This document shows positions 6,309 to 11,622 of a DNA stretch of 16,219 nt, piece after piece (position 1 is the stretch's first letter; the number at the start of each line of letters is the position of its first letter). The stretch covers positions 1 to 16,219 of the forward strand of contig DAOVEE010000019.1 of NCBI GenBank assembly GCA_030669135.1, written 5' to 3'. The notes below the pieces were generated by a model. It did not search any database. It saw nothing but the letters and a program-made list of their open reading frames with translations, and was not told the origin of the DNA. Made by a program: the position numbers and the translations under genes. This DNA is from Candidatus Bathyarchaeota archaeon. Lineage in GTDB: Archaea > Thermoproteota > Bathyarchaeia > TCS64.

Positions 6309-6316
6309 GTTAAAAA
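6309..6316 (+). promoter_or_regulatory. TATA box for the OYE-type oxidoreductase
   Basis: GTTAAAAA is centred near 6312, 26 bases before the ATG at 6338, with no Shine-Dalgarno between them. This is the leaderless pattern seen at several genes in this window. Confidence 0.5.
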
Positions 6317-6337
6317 GGCGACGCTCTGTACACAGGT

Positions 6338-7411
6338 ATGAGCCATTTATTCGAGTCCTACAGGATCAGGGGCCTAAGCCTGCGGAACCGTTTCATGAGG
6401 AGCGCCACCACTAGCTACTGGGCCGACGAGGAAGGCATAGTCAAGGACGCCCACGTGCGGCTCTACAGGAGCCTAGCTAGGGGAGGCGTCGGCCTCATCG
6501 TGAAGGGCCACCTCTACGTCGCGGACAACGGGAAGGCCCACACAGGGATGGCGGGCATAAGCAGCGACACACAAATACCCATGCTGAGAAAGCTCACGGA
6601 CGCCGTCCACGAGCAGGGCGGCCGCATCGTGGCACAGATCAACCACGCTGGAGTGGTCCATCAGCCCGACAGGGCTGGGCCAAGCGAGTACAGCGAAGGC
6701 GGTTGGACCGCCAGGGAGATGACGGTGGACGAGATCGAGGCGGCGATACAGGCCTACGGCGACGCCGCCGAGAGGGCGATGCAGGCAGGATTCGACGGCG
6801 TCCAGATCCACGGCGCCCACGGCTACCTTGTCAGCCAGTTCCTCAGCCGCCATGTAAACAGGCGCACAGACAGGTGGGGCGGCAGCCTAGAGAACCGGAT
6901 GAGGTTCCTCATGGAGGTATACGACGAGGTCAGGGGCCGAGTCGGGAACGAGCCGGTGCTCATCAAGATGAACTGCGACGACTTCAGCCCAGACGGTTTC
7001 ACCGTCGACGACAGCGTGAAGGCGGCGGTGGCCATCGCCAAGAAAGGCATCGACCTGATAGAGGTCAGCGGCGGAGGCAGGGGACAGCAGGAGGCGCTGA
7101 GGGCCCGCGCCAGGCACAGCGACCCGGCTCTGGCCGACCTGGCCTTCGCTGGGCATGCATCGAAGATACGGGACGCCACGAGGCCGACGCCCATGGCCCT
7201 AGTCTACGGCTTCAGGAAGCTTGATACCATGCGGAAGGCGGTCGACATGGGTCTCACGGATATGGTGAGCATGAGCAGGCCTTTCATAAGGGAGCCCGAC
7301 CTGGTTGAGAGGCTCCAGTCCGGCCAGCGGGAGGTCTCCTGCATTAGATGCGACGCGTGCAGCGGCAGCGACGTCTTCGGGAAGACCATGCTCAGATGCC
7401 ACTTGGAGTAG
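6338..7411 (+). CDS. Old Yellow Enzyme-type NADH:flavin oxidoreductase with Fe-S cysteines
   Basis: A 357-residue FMN TIM-barrel oxidoreductase of the OYE / 2,4-dienoyl-CoA reductase group. Landmarks are the opening NRFMRSATTSYWAD, AQINHAG at 99-105, the substrate-binding pair H158-x2-H161 in IHGAHGYLVSQF, the family stretch RRTDRWGGSLENR at 175-187, and SMSRPFIREPDL near the end for FMN phosphate. The tail carries four cysteines, C335-x2-C338-x2-C341-x12-C354, in the position of the [4Fe-4S] ligands of dienoyl-CoA reductases. The protein ends right after them, so the FAD/NAD domains of the large enzymes are absent and an external electron partner or direct NAD(P)H use is likely. The third cysteine is one residue earlier than in the E. 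coli FadH spacing I recall. Substrate unknown; an enoate or enoyl-CoA is the family expectation. Confidence 0.92.
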   Translation: MSHLFESYRIRGLSLRNRFMRSATTSYWADEEGIVKDAHVRLYRSLARGGVGLIVKGHLYVADNGKAHTGMAGISSDTQIPMLRKLTDAVHEQGGRIVAQINHAGVVHQPDRAGPSEYSEGGWTAREMTVDEIEAAIQAYGDAAERAMQAGFDGVQIHGAHGYLVSQFLSRHVNRRTDRWGGSLENRMRFLMEVYDEVRGRVGNEPVLIKMNCDDFSPDGFTVDDSVKAAVAIAKKGIDLIEVSGGGRGQQEALRARARHSDPALADLAFAGHASKIRDATRPTPMALVYGFRKLDTMRKAVDMGLTDMVSMSRPFIREPDLVERLQSGQREVSCIRCDACSGSDVFGKTMLRCHLE

Positions 7412-7416
7412 TATCC

Positions 7417-7424
7417 ATTTTTTA
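7417..7424 (+). promoter_or_regulatory. TATA box upstream of the transporter relic
   Basis: ATTTTTTA is centred 27 bases before the ATG at 7448. The promoter still looks intact although the gene is decayed. The T-run could equally act as a terminator for the gene ending at 7411. Confidence 0.4.
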
Positions 7425-7447
7425 ACCGTGTCACGCCTCTATGTGCC

Positions 7448-7744
7448 ATGGTTTCGGTGGCCGGCCGTGCATTGGGCTTCATACGGCGCCAGAAGAGGGC
7501 TTTCAAAGTCAACATCGTCAGGAACGTCATACAGTACTTCTCCCTCGGTCTGACCTACCAGTACCAGAGTGTCTACATCTCGGAGCTGGGCGCCTCGGCC
7601 ATGGAGATCGAGTACGTGAACAGCGTCGGCGGTCCCTACAGCAGGGGCCACAAGCAGGACGAGAACGCCAGCATCGACGAGATCACCCAGTGCAGCAAGG
7701 CCGTGGCGCTCCTCTTCATGAGGAAGCTAGGCGTAGCAGCATAG
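7448..7744 (+). pseudogene. MFS transporter relic with internal deletion (98-codon remnant)
   Basis: The first 62 or so residues read like the start of an archaeal major-facilitator transporter: a positive N-terminus (RRQKRAFKVNIVRN), a hydrophobic first helix (VIQYFSLGLTYQYQSVYI), then SELGASAMEIEYVNSVGG leading toward helix 2. After GG the sequence jumps to a hydrophilic tail (YSRGHKQDENASIDEITQ, then SKAVALLFMRKLGVAA) with no further membrane helix. It resembles the cytoplasmic C-terminus of such a protein. An in-frame loss of nearly all membrane helices explains this. The product cannot be a transporter. Family assignment rests on pattern memory of one helix, so a genuine short fusion gene remains possible. 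The frame is open and the promoter looks intact, so a peptide may be made. Confidence 0.45.
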
Positions 7745-7750
7745 CGCACA

Positions 7751-7773
7751 GTTTTTACCCCCTCTTTTTTATT
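7751..7773 (+). promoter_or_regulatory. T-rich terminator/promoter region before the luciferase-like gene
   Basis: Two pyrimidine/T runs (GTTTTTACC at 7751-7759 and CTCTTTTTTATT at 7762-7773) lie just after the relic's stop. Oligo-T tracts terminate archaeal transcription. The first run can also act as a TATA-like box giving a transcript start near 7780, which would leave a short leader carrying the Shine-Dalgarno GGAGTG at 7785-7790, five bases before ATG 7796. Confidence 0.35.
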
Positions 7774-7795
7774 CCCTGCAAACAGGAGTGAAACC

Positions 7796-8620
7796 ATGAG
7801 GTACTGCATAAACGTGCCCAACTTCGGCGACTACCACGACCCGGACACGGTAGCAGGGCTCGCCGTCGACGCCGAGGACGCGGGTTGGGACGGCTTCTTC
7901 GTCTGGGACCACCTACAAGGCTACGGGCCAGTCGGTGACCCACTCGTAGCTCTGGCCGCCACAGCCGCGAGAACCAGCCGGATAAGGCTAGGCGCCATGA
8001 TAACGCCTCTCCCCCGCCGGCGCCCATGGAAGGTCGCCAAAGAGACCGTCTCCCTCGACCACCTATCCAAGGGGCGGCTGATAGTGGGGGTTGGGCTCGG
8101 GAACCCGCCCCAGGAGTACAGCGACTTCGGCGAAGACCCCGACCCACGGGTGCGAGCCGAGAAGCTCGACGAGGGGCTGGACATACTGACGGGGCTCTGG
8201 ACGGGGGAGCCGTTCAGCTACCACGGGAAACACTACCAGCTAGAGGAGATGACCTTCCTCCCGAAGCCGGTGCAGCGGCCCAGAATACCCATCTGGGGGG
8301 CGGGTTTCTGGCCAAACCGGCGGCCCTTCCGTAGGGCTGCACGCTACGACGGAGTGTACCCGACGAGGAACTGGCCAGACTCCCTCACCGTCGACGACTT
8401 AAAACGTATCCTCAACCATGTCGCCAAACACCGCGGCTCAACAGAGACCTTCGATGTCGTCGTCGGCGGCCAGACGCCTCACGAAGCTGATGACGGGGCG
8501 GAAATAGTTAAGTCGTGGGTGAGGGCTGGAGCCACGTGGTGGTCGGAGGACATAAACGGGTGGAGAGGGGCCGTCGAAGAGATGCGGGAGAGGATACGTG
8601 CGGGGCCCCCGAGGGTTTAA
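7796..8620 (+). CDS. Luciferase-like (LLM class) F420- or FMN-dependent oxidoreductase
   Basis: A 274-residue member of the bacterial luciferase-like monooxygenase fold. The N-terminus has the expected strand and loop (CINVPNFGDYHDP, then AEDAGWDGFFVWDHL). RIRLGAMITPLPRRRPWKVAKE and SKGRLIVGVGLGNPPQEYSDFG (each continuous in the protein) are the diagnostic TIM-barrel strand/loop pair. LDILTGLWTGEPFSYHGKHY is the usual insertion before the KPVQRPRIPIWGAG strand. In archaea such proteins often use F420; which cofactor binds here cannot be told from sequence. At 274 residues it is shorter than the usual 300-350 and lacks part of the C-terminal region, yet the barrel appears complete. It carries a Shine-Dalgarno (GGAGTG), unlike most neighbours. 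Substrate unknown; it is probably its own transcription unit. Confidence 0.9.
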   Translation: MRYCINVPNFGDYHDPDTVAGLAVDAEDAGWDGFFVWDHLQGYGPVGDPLVALAATAARTSRIRLGAMITPLPRRRPWKVAKETVSLDHLSKGRLIVGVGLGNPPQEYSDFGEDPDPRVRAEKLDEGLDILTGLWTGEPFSYHGKHYQLEEMTFLPKPVQRPRIPIWGAGFWPNRRPFRRAARYDGVYPTRNWPDSLTVDDLKRILNHVAKHRGSTETFDVVVGGQTPHEADDGAEIVKSWVRAGATWWSEDINGWRGAVEEMRERIRAGPPRV

Positions 8621-8630
8621 CTTTTACTTT
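8621..8630 (+). promoter_or_regulatory. TATA-like element that favours the 8652 start of the alkyltransferase
   Basis: CTTTTACTTT is centred near 8625, 27 bases before the ATG at 8652. A GTG start at 8637 would lie upstream of the predicted transcript start. The element directly follows the previous gene's stop (8618-8620). Confidence 0.4.
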
Positions 8631-8651
8631 TAGAAGGTGGAGAGGCAGTCG

Positions 8652-9209
8652 ATGCGACGCACAATGACGTATCTCATCACCCTAGACTCCAGATTCGGTT
8701 CCTTAACCCTCGCCTGGGAAAGACGAGAAGCCCCCACCGTGGTCCAGATTTTTCTATCCAAGCCGGGTGCCCCGTCAGAGGAACGAGCCAAGAGTCGTTA
8801 CCCAGCCTCAGTCGAGTCGTCTGACCCCCATATAGATGAGCTGATACACGGCCTCAAACAGTATCTCGGTGGGCTGGATGTACGCTTCAGCCTCGACGGC
8901 CTGGCCATGGAGCGGTGCTCACCCTTCCAGCAGAGGGTTCTACGAGCCGAGCACGGTATCCCCCGGGGCCATGTCAGTACCTACGGCAGGATAGCGGGGC
9001 ACCTCGGTCGACCGGGAGCCGCCCGGGGCGTCGGCAGAGCACTGGCAACGAACCCGTTCCCGTTGATGATACCATGTCACCGCGCCGTCCGCTCCGACGG
9101 AGCCATAGGCGGCTACCAGGGAGGCTCGGACATGAAGAGGGCTCTACTCTTGATGGAGGGCGTCGAGTTCGACGGCGAGAAGGTCAAGATGAAAAGTGTC
9201 TATTACTAA
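8652..9209 (+). CDS. ogt: Methylated-DNA--[protein]-cysteine S-methyltransferase (O6-alkylguanine repair)
   Basis: Suicide DNA-repair protein of 185 aa that moves alkyl groups from O6 of guanine to its own cysteine. The active site IPCHRAV is present with C142. The DNA-binding part is typical: SPFQQRVLRAEHGIPRG, then VSTYGRIA (recognition region), then VGRALATNPFPLMIPCHR. GGYQGGSDMKRALLLMEGV closes the domain. The N-terminal 85 residues form the variable domain. Three in-frame starts are possible (GTG 8637, ATG 8652, ATG 8664); 8652 fits the TATA spacing, and 8664 would give MTYLITLDS, which is also acceptable. The last four bases overlap the end of the convergent Nudix relic. C-ending codons match the chromosomal style, so this gene is not part of the island that follows. 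Confidence 0.93.
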   Translation: MRRTMTYLITLDSRFGSLTLAWERREAPTVVQIFLSKPGAPSEERAKSRYPASVESSDPHIDELIHGLKQYLGGLDVRFSLDGLAMERCSPFQQRVLRAEHGIPRGHVSTYGRIAGHLGRPGAARGVGRALATNPFPLMIPCHRAVRSDGAIGGYQGGSDMKRALLLMEGVEFDGEKVKMKSVYY

Positions 9210-9574
9210 TCACAGATCTTGTCTAGCATGTCGCCGTAGCTCAAACCAAGCTCTGCGCTCTCCAGTTTTATCCAATACATCTCAAACTCGACAGGGGAAA
9301 GAGTCCCGTCCAAGGGGGCATACTCATAGCTGAGCCACCTCTCCGGCGAATCACCGGAGTAAGATAGATGATAGAAGTGACGCCTTTCCAACCCAGCGCC
9401 CTACTCCGTGAAGTTGTACCTCTTTGAGCCTAGATATCGCTCCATCTTCAGCCTCTTGAGTCCGGTTTCCTCCTAGGCCTCACGCATTACGGCGTCGTCG
9501 AGGCTCTCCCCCTCTTCCGGGTGACCCGCTGTGACCTGTACGACTGCCTCTTGGTACATGGTGTGCCTGAGTAT
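9206..9574 (-). pseudogene. Nudix hydrolase pseudogene (two in-frame TAG, 5' end lost)
   Basis: On the minus strand one frame runs from about 9574 to TAG at 9206-9208. It reads QVTAGHPEEGES, then LDDAVMREA, a TAG codon (9473-9475), EETGLKRLKMERYLGSKRYN, FTE, a second TAG (9401-9403), GAGLERRHFYHLSYS, and so on to MLDKICD. Apart from the TAG the first part matches the Nudix box GX5EX7REUXEEXGU exactly, with the TAG at the free X position, where Trp is common; TGG to TAG is one change. All metal-binding glutamates are intact, as is the C-terminal domain. Above 9574 the similarity stops where AT-rich DNA begins, so the N-terminal part of a normal Nudix protein is missing. Substrate class unknown. 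The best explanation is a recently killed gene; recoding of TAG is considered in the findings. A 61-codon piece from TTG 9391 is not an independent gene. Confidence 0.75.
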
Positions 9575-9730
9575 ATGGTGGTTCAGGGTGTGCATTTACT
9601 TCATCAGGATGTACGAGAGATGCATCGCGGTTTGGATCGTATGGTGGATCATGTGGTGAGGTTGAATAGGATTGTGAAGGCTCAGCAGGATTGCGTGGAT
9701 CGGCTTATCGGGAAATTCGAGGAGAGCTAG
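9575..9730 (+). CDS. Short coiled-coil protein at the island edge (51 aa)
   Basis: From ATG 9575 the frame gives a 51-residue, mostly helical protein: VREMHRGLDRMVDHVVRLNR then IVKAQQDCVDRLIGKF, with Leu/Ile/Val/Met at heptad positions. After TAG 9728-9730 the same frame continues RLLAEAINLLKEE up to a second TAG (9770-9772), which extends the helix naturally. The first TAG may therefore be a mutation that shortened a 65-residue protein. The frame also extends upstream to a GTG at 9521, but that part overlaps the Nudix box and is a shadow. The start coincides with the point where Nudix similarity ends. No clear TATA box or Shine-Dalgarno is seen. Such small coiled-coil proteins often pair with a larger neighbour; the DUF3800-like gene is 109 bases downstream. 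Function unknown. Confidence 0.4.
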   Translation: MVVQGVHLLHQDVREMHRGLDRMVDHVVRLNRIVKAQQDCVDRLIGKFEES

Positions 9731-9839
9731 AGGCTACTGGCGGAAGCGATTAATTTGTTGAAGGAAGAATAGATTGATCGAACTATATCTGTAGATGATA
9801 AATATTCTAACAGTATACGTTTATTGTTGTGTGAGTGGG

Positions 9840-10847
9840 ATGGTGCCGGGACATTATGAGGATTTCTTGGCTCTTGTTGAGATGTGTTTCGATGGTTTTG
9901 AGTTTCAGGATAATATTAGGTGGCTCAGAGTTGATCCGTTTTGTTTGGCTGCATATGATTTGTTGGGCTCTGGTGAGACTGAATCTGCTAGAGGTAAGTA
10001 TTTGTCTCGGCTGCCGCCGGAGTTTATTTCGAGCGCAAACAGCGAGCTTTATAGAAGTAAACGAGGCTGGATCTCGAGAGGTGTAGAAGAGGACAGGCTA
10101 ATCACGTATAGTGAGGCGGATAAGCAGTATATTGTCCCCAAACTATCTACGGGTTATTCTGTGGGTATTGACTCGTCTTCGAATACATTCGCTGTCTGTT
10201 TTTTTGACAATCATCTTGGTGGTATTAGATATCTTGAAAGACATTTGGATATCCCCAGGAGTTCAGAAGACAGGAATAAAGAATTTCACTGGCAAAAACT
10301 TAACCGGGAAAATAGGCAGAAGATGCATGATAACCTAGAACGTGTACTGAATATTTCCTGTAGAGGCGTTTTAGCGATAAATACCAATCTCATTAACTCG
10401 GGTAACCGTTTAACGCATAATCAAATGGCTGGTTTGATCGATGGCTGCTTTTCTGGATACGATAATGACCCTACGCAAAATCAGCAGATGAGGCAGGTTT
10501 TCCGTGAACGCTTCTTCGGTTATGGTGATGGTATACCTACTCACTGTGACCCGGATTTCCAGAAGCTTGATCCCAGCGATATTGTGAGGATTCTCGTAAG
10601 GCAGCTCTCATACAAATATGGATCTACAAGGGAGTGCACACCCGCTTATGCTACTTTGCAGTCACATGAATCGTTACCTATTCAGTTGGCTGATGTTCTG
10701 GTAGGTTGTATTAGTAGAAAAATCATGAACGGGGAGTCTCCTCCTATGCCGCTTGATCATCTGTTTTTTGATACTCGGCGTATTAGCAGGAAGGATAGAA
10801 GGAAGGGAAGAGTTGCTAGAGGGTTTTATTGGTTTAGAGGTGATTAG
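9840..10847 (+). CDS. DUF3800-like protein (putative RNase H-fold nuclease)
   Basis: A 335-residue AT-rich gene. An N-terminal region of about 105 residues is not recognised. It is followed by a domain with DUF3800-like order: a hydrophobic strand with Asp (VGIDSSSN, D111), then FHWQKLNRENRQKM, a strand GVLAINTNLI, and near the C-terminus SLPIQLADVLVG (Q282-LA-D285), resembling the conserved QLAD helix of DUF3800. The tail is strongly basic (RRISRKDRRKGRVARG), suiting nucleic-acid contact. DUF3800 is usually placed with RNase H-like folds and is often found near mobile or defence genes; its activity is mostly undetermined. An upstream in-frame ATG (9795) adds 15 residues. I prefer 9840 because TATA-like elements at 9782-9789 and 9812-9819 would start transcripts between the two ATGs. 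A weak GTGAGTGG precedes 9840. No membrane segment. Confidence 0.6.
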   Translation: MVPGHYEDFLALVEMCFDGFEFQDNIRWLRVDPFCLAAYDLLGSGETESARGKYLSRLPPEFISSANSELYRSKRGWISRGVEEDRLITYSEADKQYIVPKLSTGYSVGIDSSSNTFAVCFFDNHLGGIRYLERHLDIPRSSEDRNKEFHWQKLNRENRQKMHDNLERVLNISCRGVLAINTNLINSGNRLTHNQMAGLIDGCFSGYDNDPTQNQQMRQVFRERFFGYGDGIPTHCDPDFQKLDPSDIVRILVRQLSYKYGSTRECTPAYATLQSHESLPIQLADVLVGCISRKIMNGESPPMPLDHLFFDTRRISRKDRRKGRVARGFYWFRGD

Positions 10848-10915
10848 GTGTACGTAGCCTTCGGCGGCACAGGCTTCGCGCCAGGGCGACCCCTTCACGT
10901 GCCTCGACTAGTGTA
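10848..10915. other. GC-rich islet inside the AT-rich island
   Basis: About 68 bases of chromosomal-type GC-rich sequence lie between the DUF3800-like stop and AT-rich DNA. On the minus strand a short open stretch reads HVKGSPWREACAAEGYVH, which resembles a gene fragment but is too short to name. It may be a scrap left by successive insertions. Confidence 0.3.
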
Positions 10916-10931
10916 CTTTGGTACCTAATCA

Positions 10932-10989
10932 AGTATCTGGATGAATGGCTCCTATATAAGGTAGTGTCTGGAAAAAACTTCCAGATACT
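10932..10989. repeat. Three-arm inverted-repeat cluster with an internal TATA box
   Basis: AGTATCTGG (10932-10940) is perfectly complementary to CCAGATACT (10981-10989). Between them AGTGTCTGGAA (10963-10973) pairs with TTCCAGATACT (10979-10989) over 11 positions, one of them G-T, around a 5-base loop. Arms 1 and 2 therefore compete for arm 3. TATATAAG (10953-10960) sits between arms 1 and 2 and points toward a transcript start near 10983 on the + strand. It may be a bidirectional terminator between convergent genes, or an operator/antisense promoter facing the gene at 11009-11344. Confidence 0.6.
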
Positions 10990-11008
10990 CTACAAGAGAT
11001 TGAGTTTG

Positions 11009-11344
11009 TTACACGATTGGTTTTTTGTAGAGTGTTATTGGTCTTGTTGTGTGTTCTATTTCTGGGAAACTGGATAGGATGGCTGCCATGTAGACTGTGT
11101 TTCTGATTGTGTATTCTTGTTCTTCTATCTCGGTTCTTGTGATTTTTCCGTGTTTCATGATGTGGTTATAGGCGTTTATAGTGCCTTGTAGTGGCACATT
11201 TCTTGGGTTTCCCGTTGATGTGGTTATGAAGATTAGTTTACCTTCTACTCCATCAACAGTGAACCTTCTATTCTGGTCTAGTGTGTAAAGGCTTTTACCT
11301 GTTAATTCTTTGATGTATGTTTTTACTTCGGTCTGAGATGTCAT
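11009..11344 (-). CDS. Hypothetical protein (111 aa) in the AT-rich island
   Basis: A 111-residue soluble protein with plausible protein texture: NRRFTVDGVEGKLIFITTST then GNPRNVPLQGTINAYNHIMK, HGKITRTEIEEQEYTIRNTV, YMAAILSSFPEIEHT and a basic end (LYKKPIV). The alternation suggests a strand-rich N-terminal half and a helical C-terminal half with an R-N-x-x-Y-x-A-A-I-L segment. I do not recognise the family. It has no Shine-Dalgarno; a minus-strand TATA (11394-11403) would give a leader of about 27 bases. Codon composition matches the DUF3800-like gene, so it probably arrived with it. It is convergent to that gene, and the inverted-repeat cluster lies between them. Confidence 0.5.
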   Translation of the reverse strand: MTSQTEVKTYIKELTGKSLYTLDQNRRFTVDGVEGKLIFITTSTGNPRNVPLQGTINAYNHIMKHGKITRTEIEEQEYTIRNTVYMAAILSSFPEIEHTTRPITLYKKPIV

Positions 11345-11393
11345 AGTTTACACTTTTAGTTTTCTTCGTATTAGTTTTTTGTGAACGCAGTCG

Positions 11394-11403
11394 TTTTATA
11401 TTT
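11394..11403 (-). promoter_or_regulatory. TATA box for the island hypothetical gene
   Basis: On the minus strand this reads AAATATAAAA, a strong archaeal TATA form. It predicts a transcript start near 11371, about 27 bases before the ATG whose A is at 11344. Confidence 0.45.
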
Positions 11404-11555
11404 GTTGAGTAATATTTTGAGTCTAGTGCCGTGAGAGCGACGGCGAGATCGATAAACGCCCAGGCTTCATGGACAACCTGATCATCGTCGACGCTGATTT
11501 ATGGTTTCACTGTCTTGGGGTCACCCATCATTATGACTAGTGGCTCTGCACGATG
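11404..11555. other. Intergenic junction between island and catabolic locus
   Basis: No convincing gene. Bases 11428-11432 (GCCGT) and 11440-11444 (ACGGC) form a 5-base hairpin with a 7-base loop where GC-rich sequence resumes. A short + strand open stretch from about 11442 to TAG 11538-11540 includes MDNLIIVDADLWFH from ATG 11469, faintly like the start of an amidohydrolase, but it is too short to call. Confidence 0.3.
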
Positions 11556-11563
11556 TTTTAAAT
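11556..11563 (+). promoter_or_regulatory. TATA box for the dehydrogenase operon
   Basis: TTTTAAAT is centred near 11559, predicting a transcript start near 11586. That is just past the in-frame ATG at 11581, so the ATG at 11623 becomes the likely start, with a leader of roughly 37 bases. Confidence 0.45.
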
Positions 11564-11622
11564 CGACTCTCACCCATAGTATGGACAGTGGGTCAGCCAA
11601 AGAGCTGAAGGTTGTTGATGTT

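Larger units (their letters stand above)
9575..11427. other. AT-rich accessory island (approximate borders)
   Basis: Composition changes sharply near 9575, where Nudix similarity ends. From there codons end mostly in A or T and the DNA contains long T/A runs, until about 11427, where GC-rich sequence resumes with the hairpin GCCGT/ACGGC (11428-11444). A GC-rich islet (about 10848-10915) interrupts it. Contents are a short coiled-coil ORF, a DUF3800-like gene, an inverted-repeat cluster and a minus-strand hypothetical gene. No transposase, integrase, tRNA or clear terminal repeat was found, so the mechanism of arrival is unknown. The borders are judged by eye. Confidence 0.5.

Noticed and set aside
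9206..9391. Independent 61-codon gene on the minus strand
   Set aside because: It is the C-terminal part of the Nudix relic downstream of its second TAG, with a TTG as nominal start.
9521..9574. N-terminal extension of the coiled-coil ORF from GTG 9521
   Set aside because: It overlaps the Nudix box on the other strand, and its translation does not look helical like the rest; ATG 9575 is preferred.
9575..11427. Insertion sequence
   Set aside because: No transposase-like protein, no matching terminal inverted repeats and no target-site duplication could be found by eye.
11442..11540. Short frame with MDNLIIVDADLWFH, possible amidohydrolase N-terminus
   Set aside because: Only about 24 codons from its ATG, resemblance limited to a few residues, no second motif.
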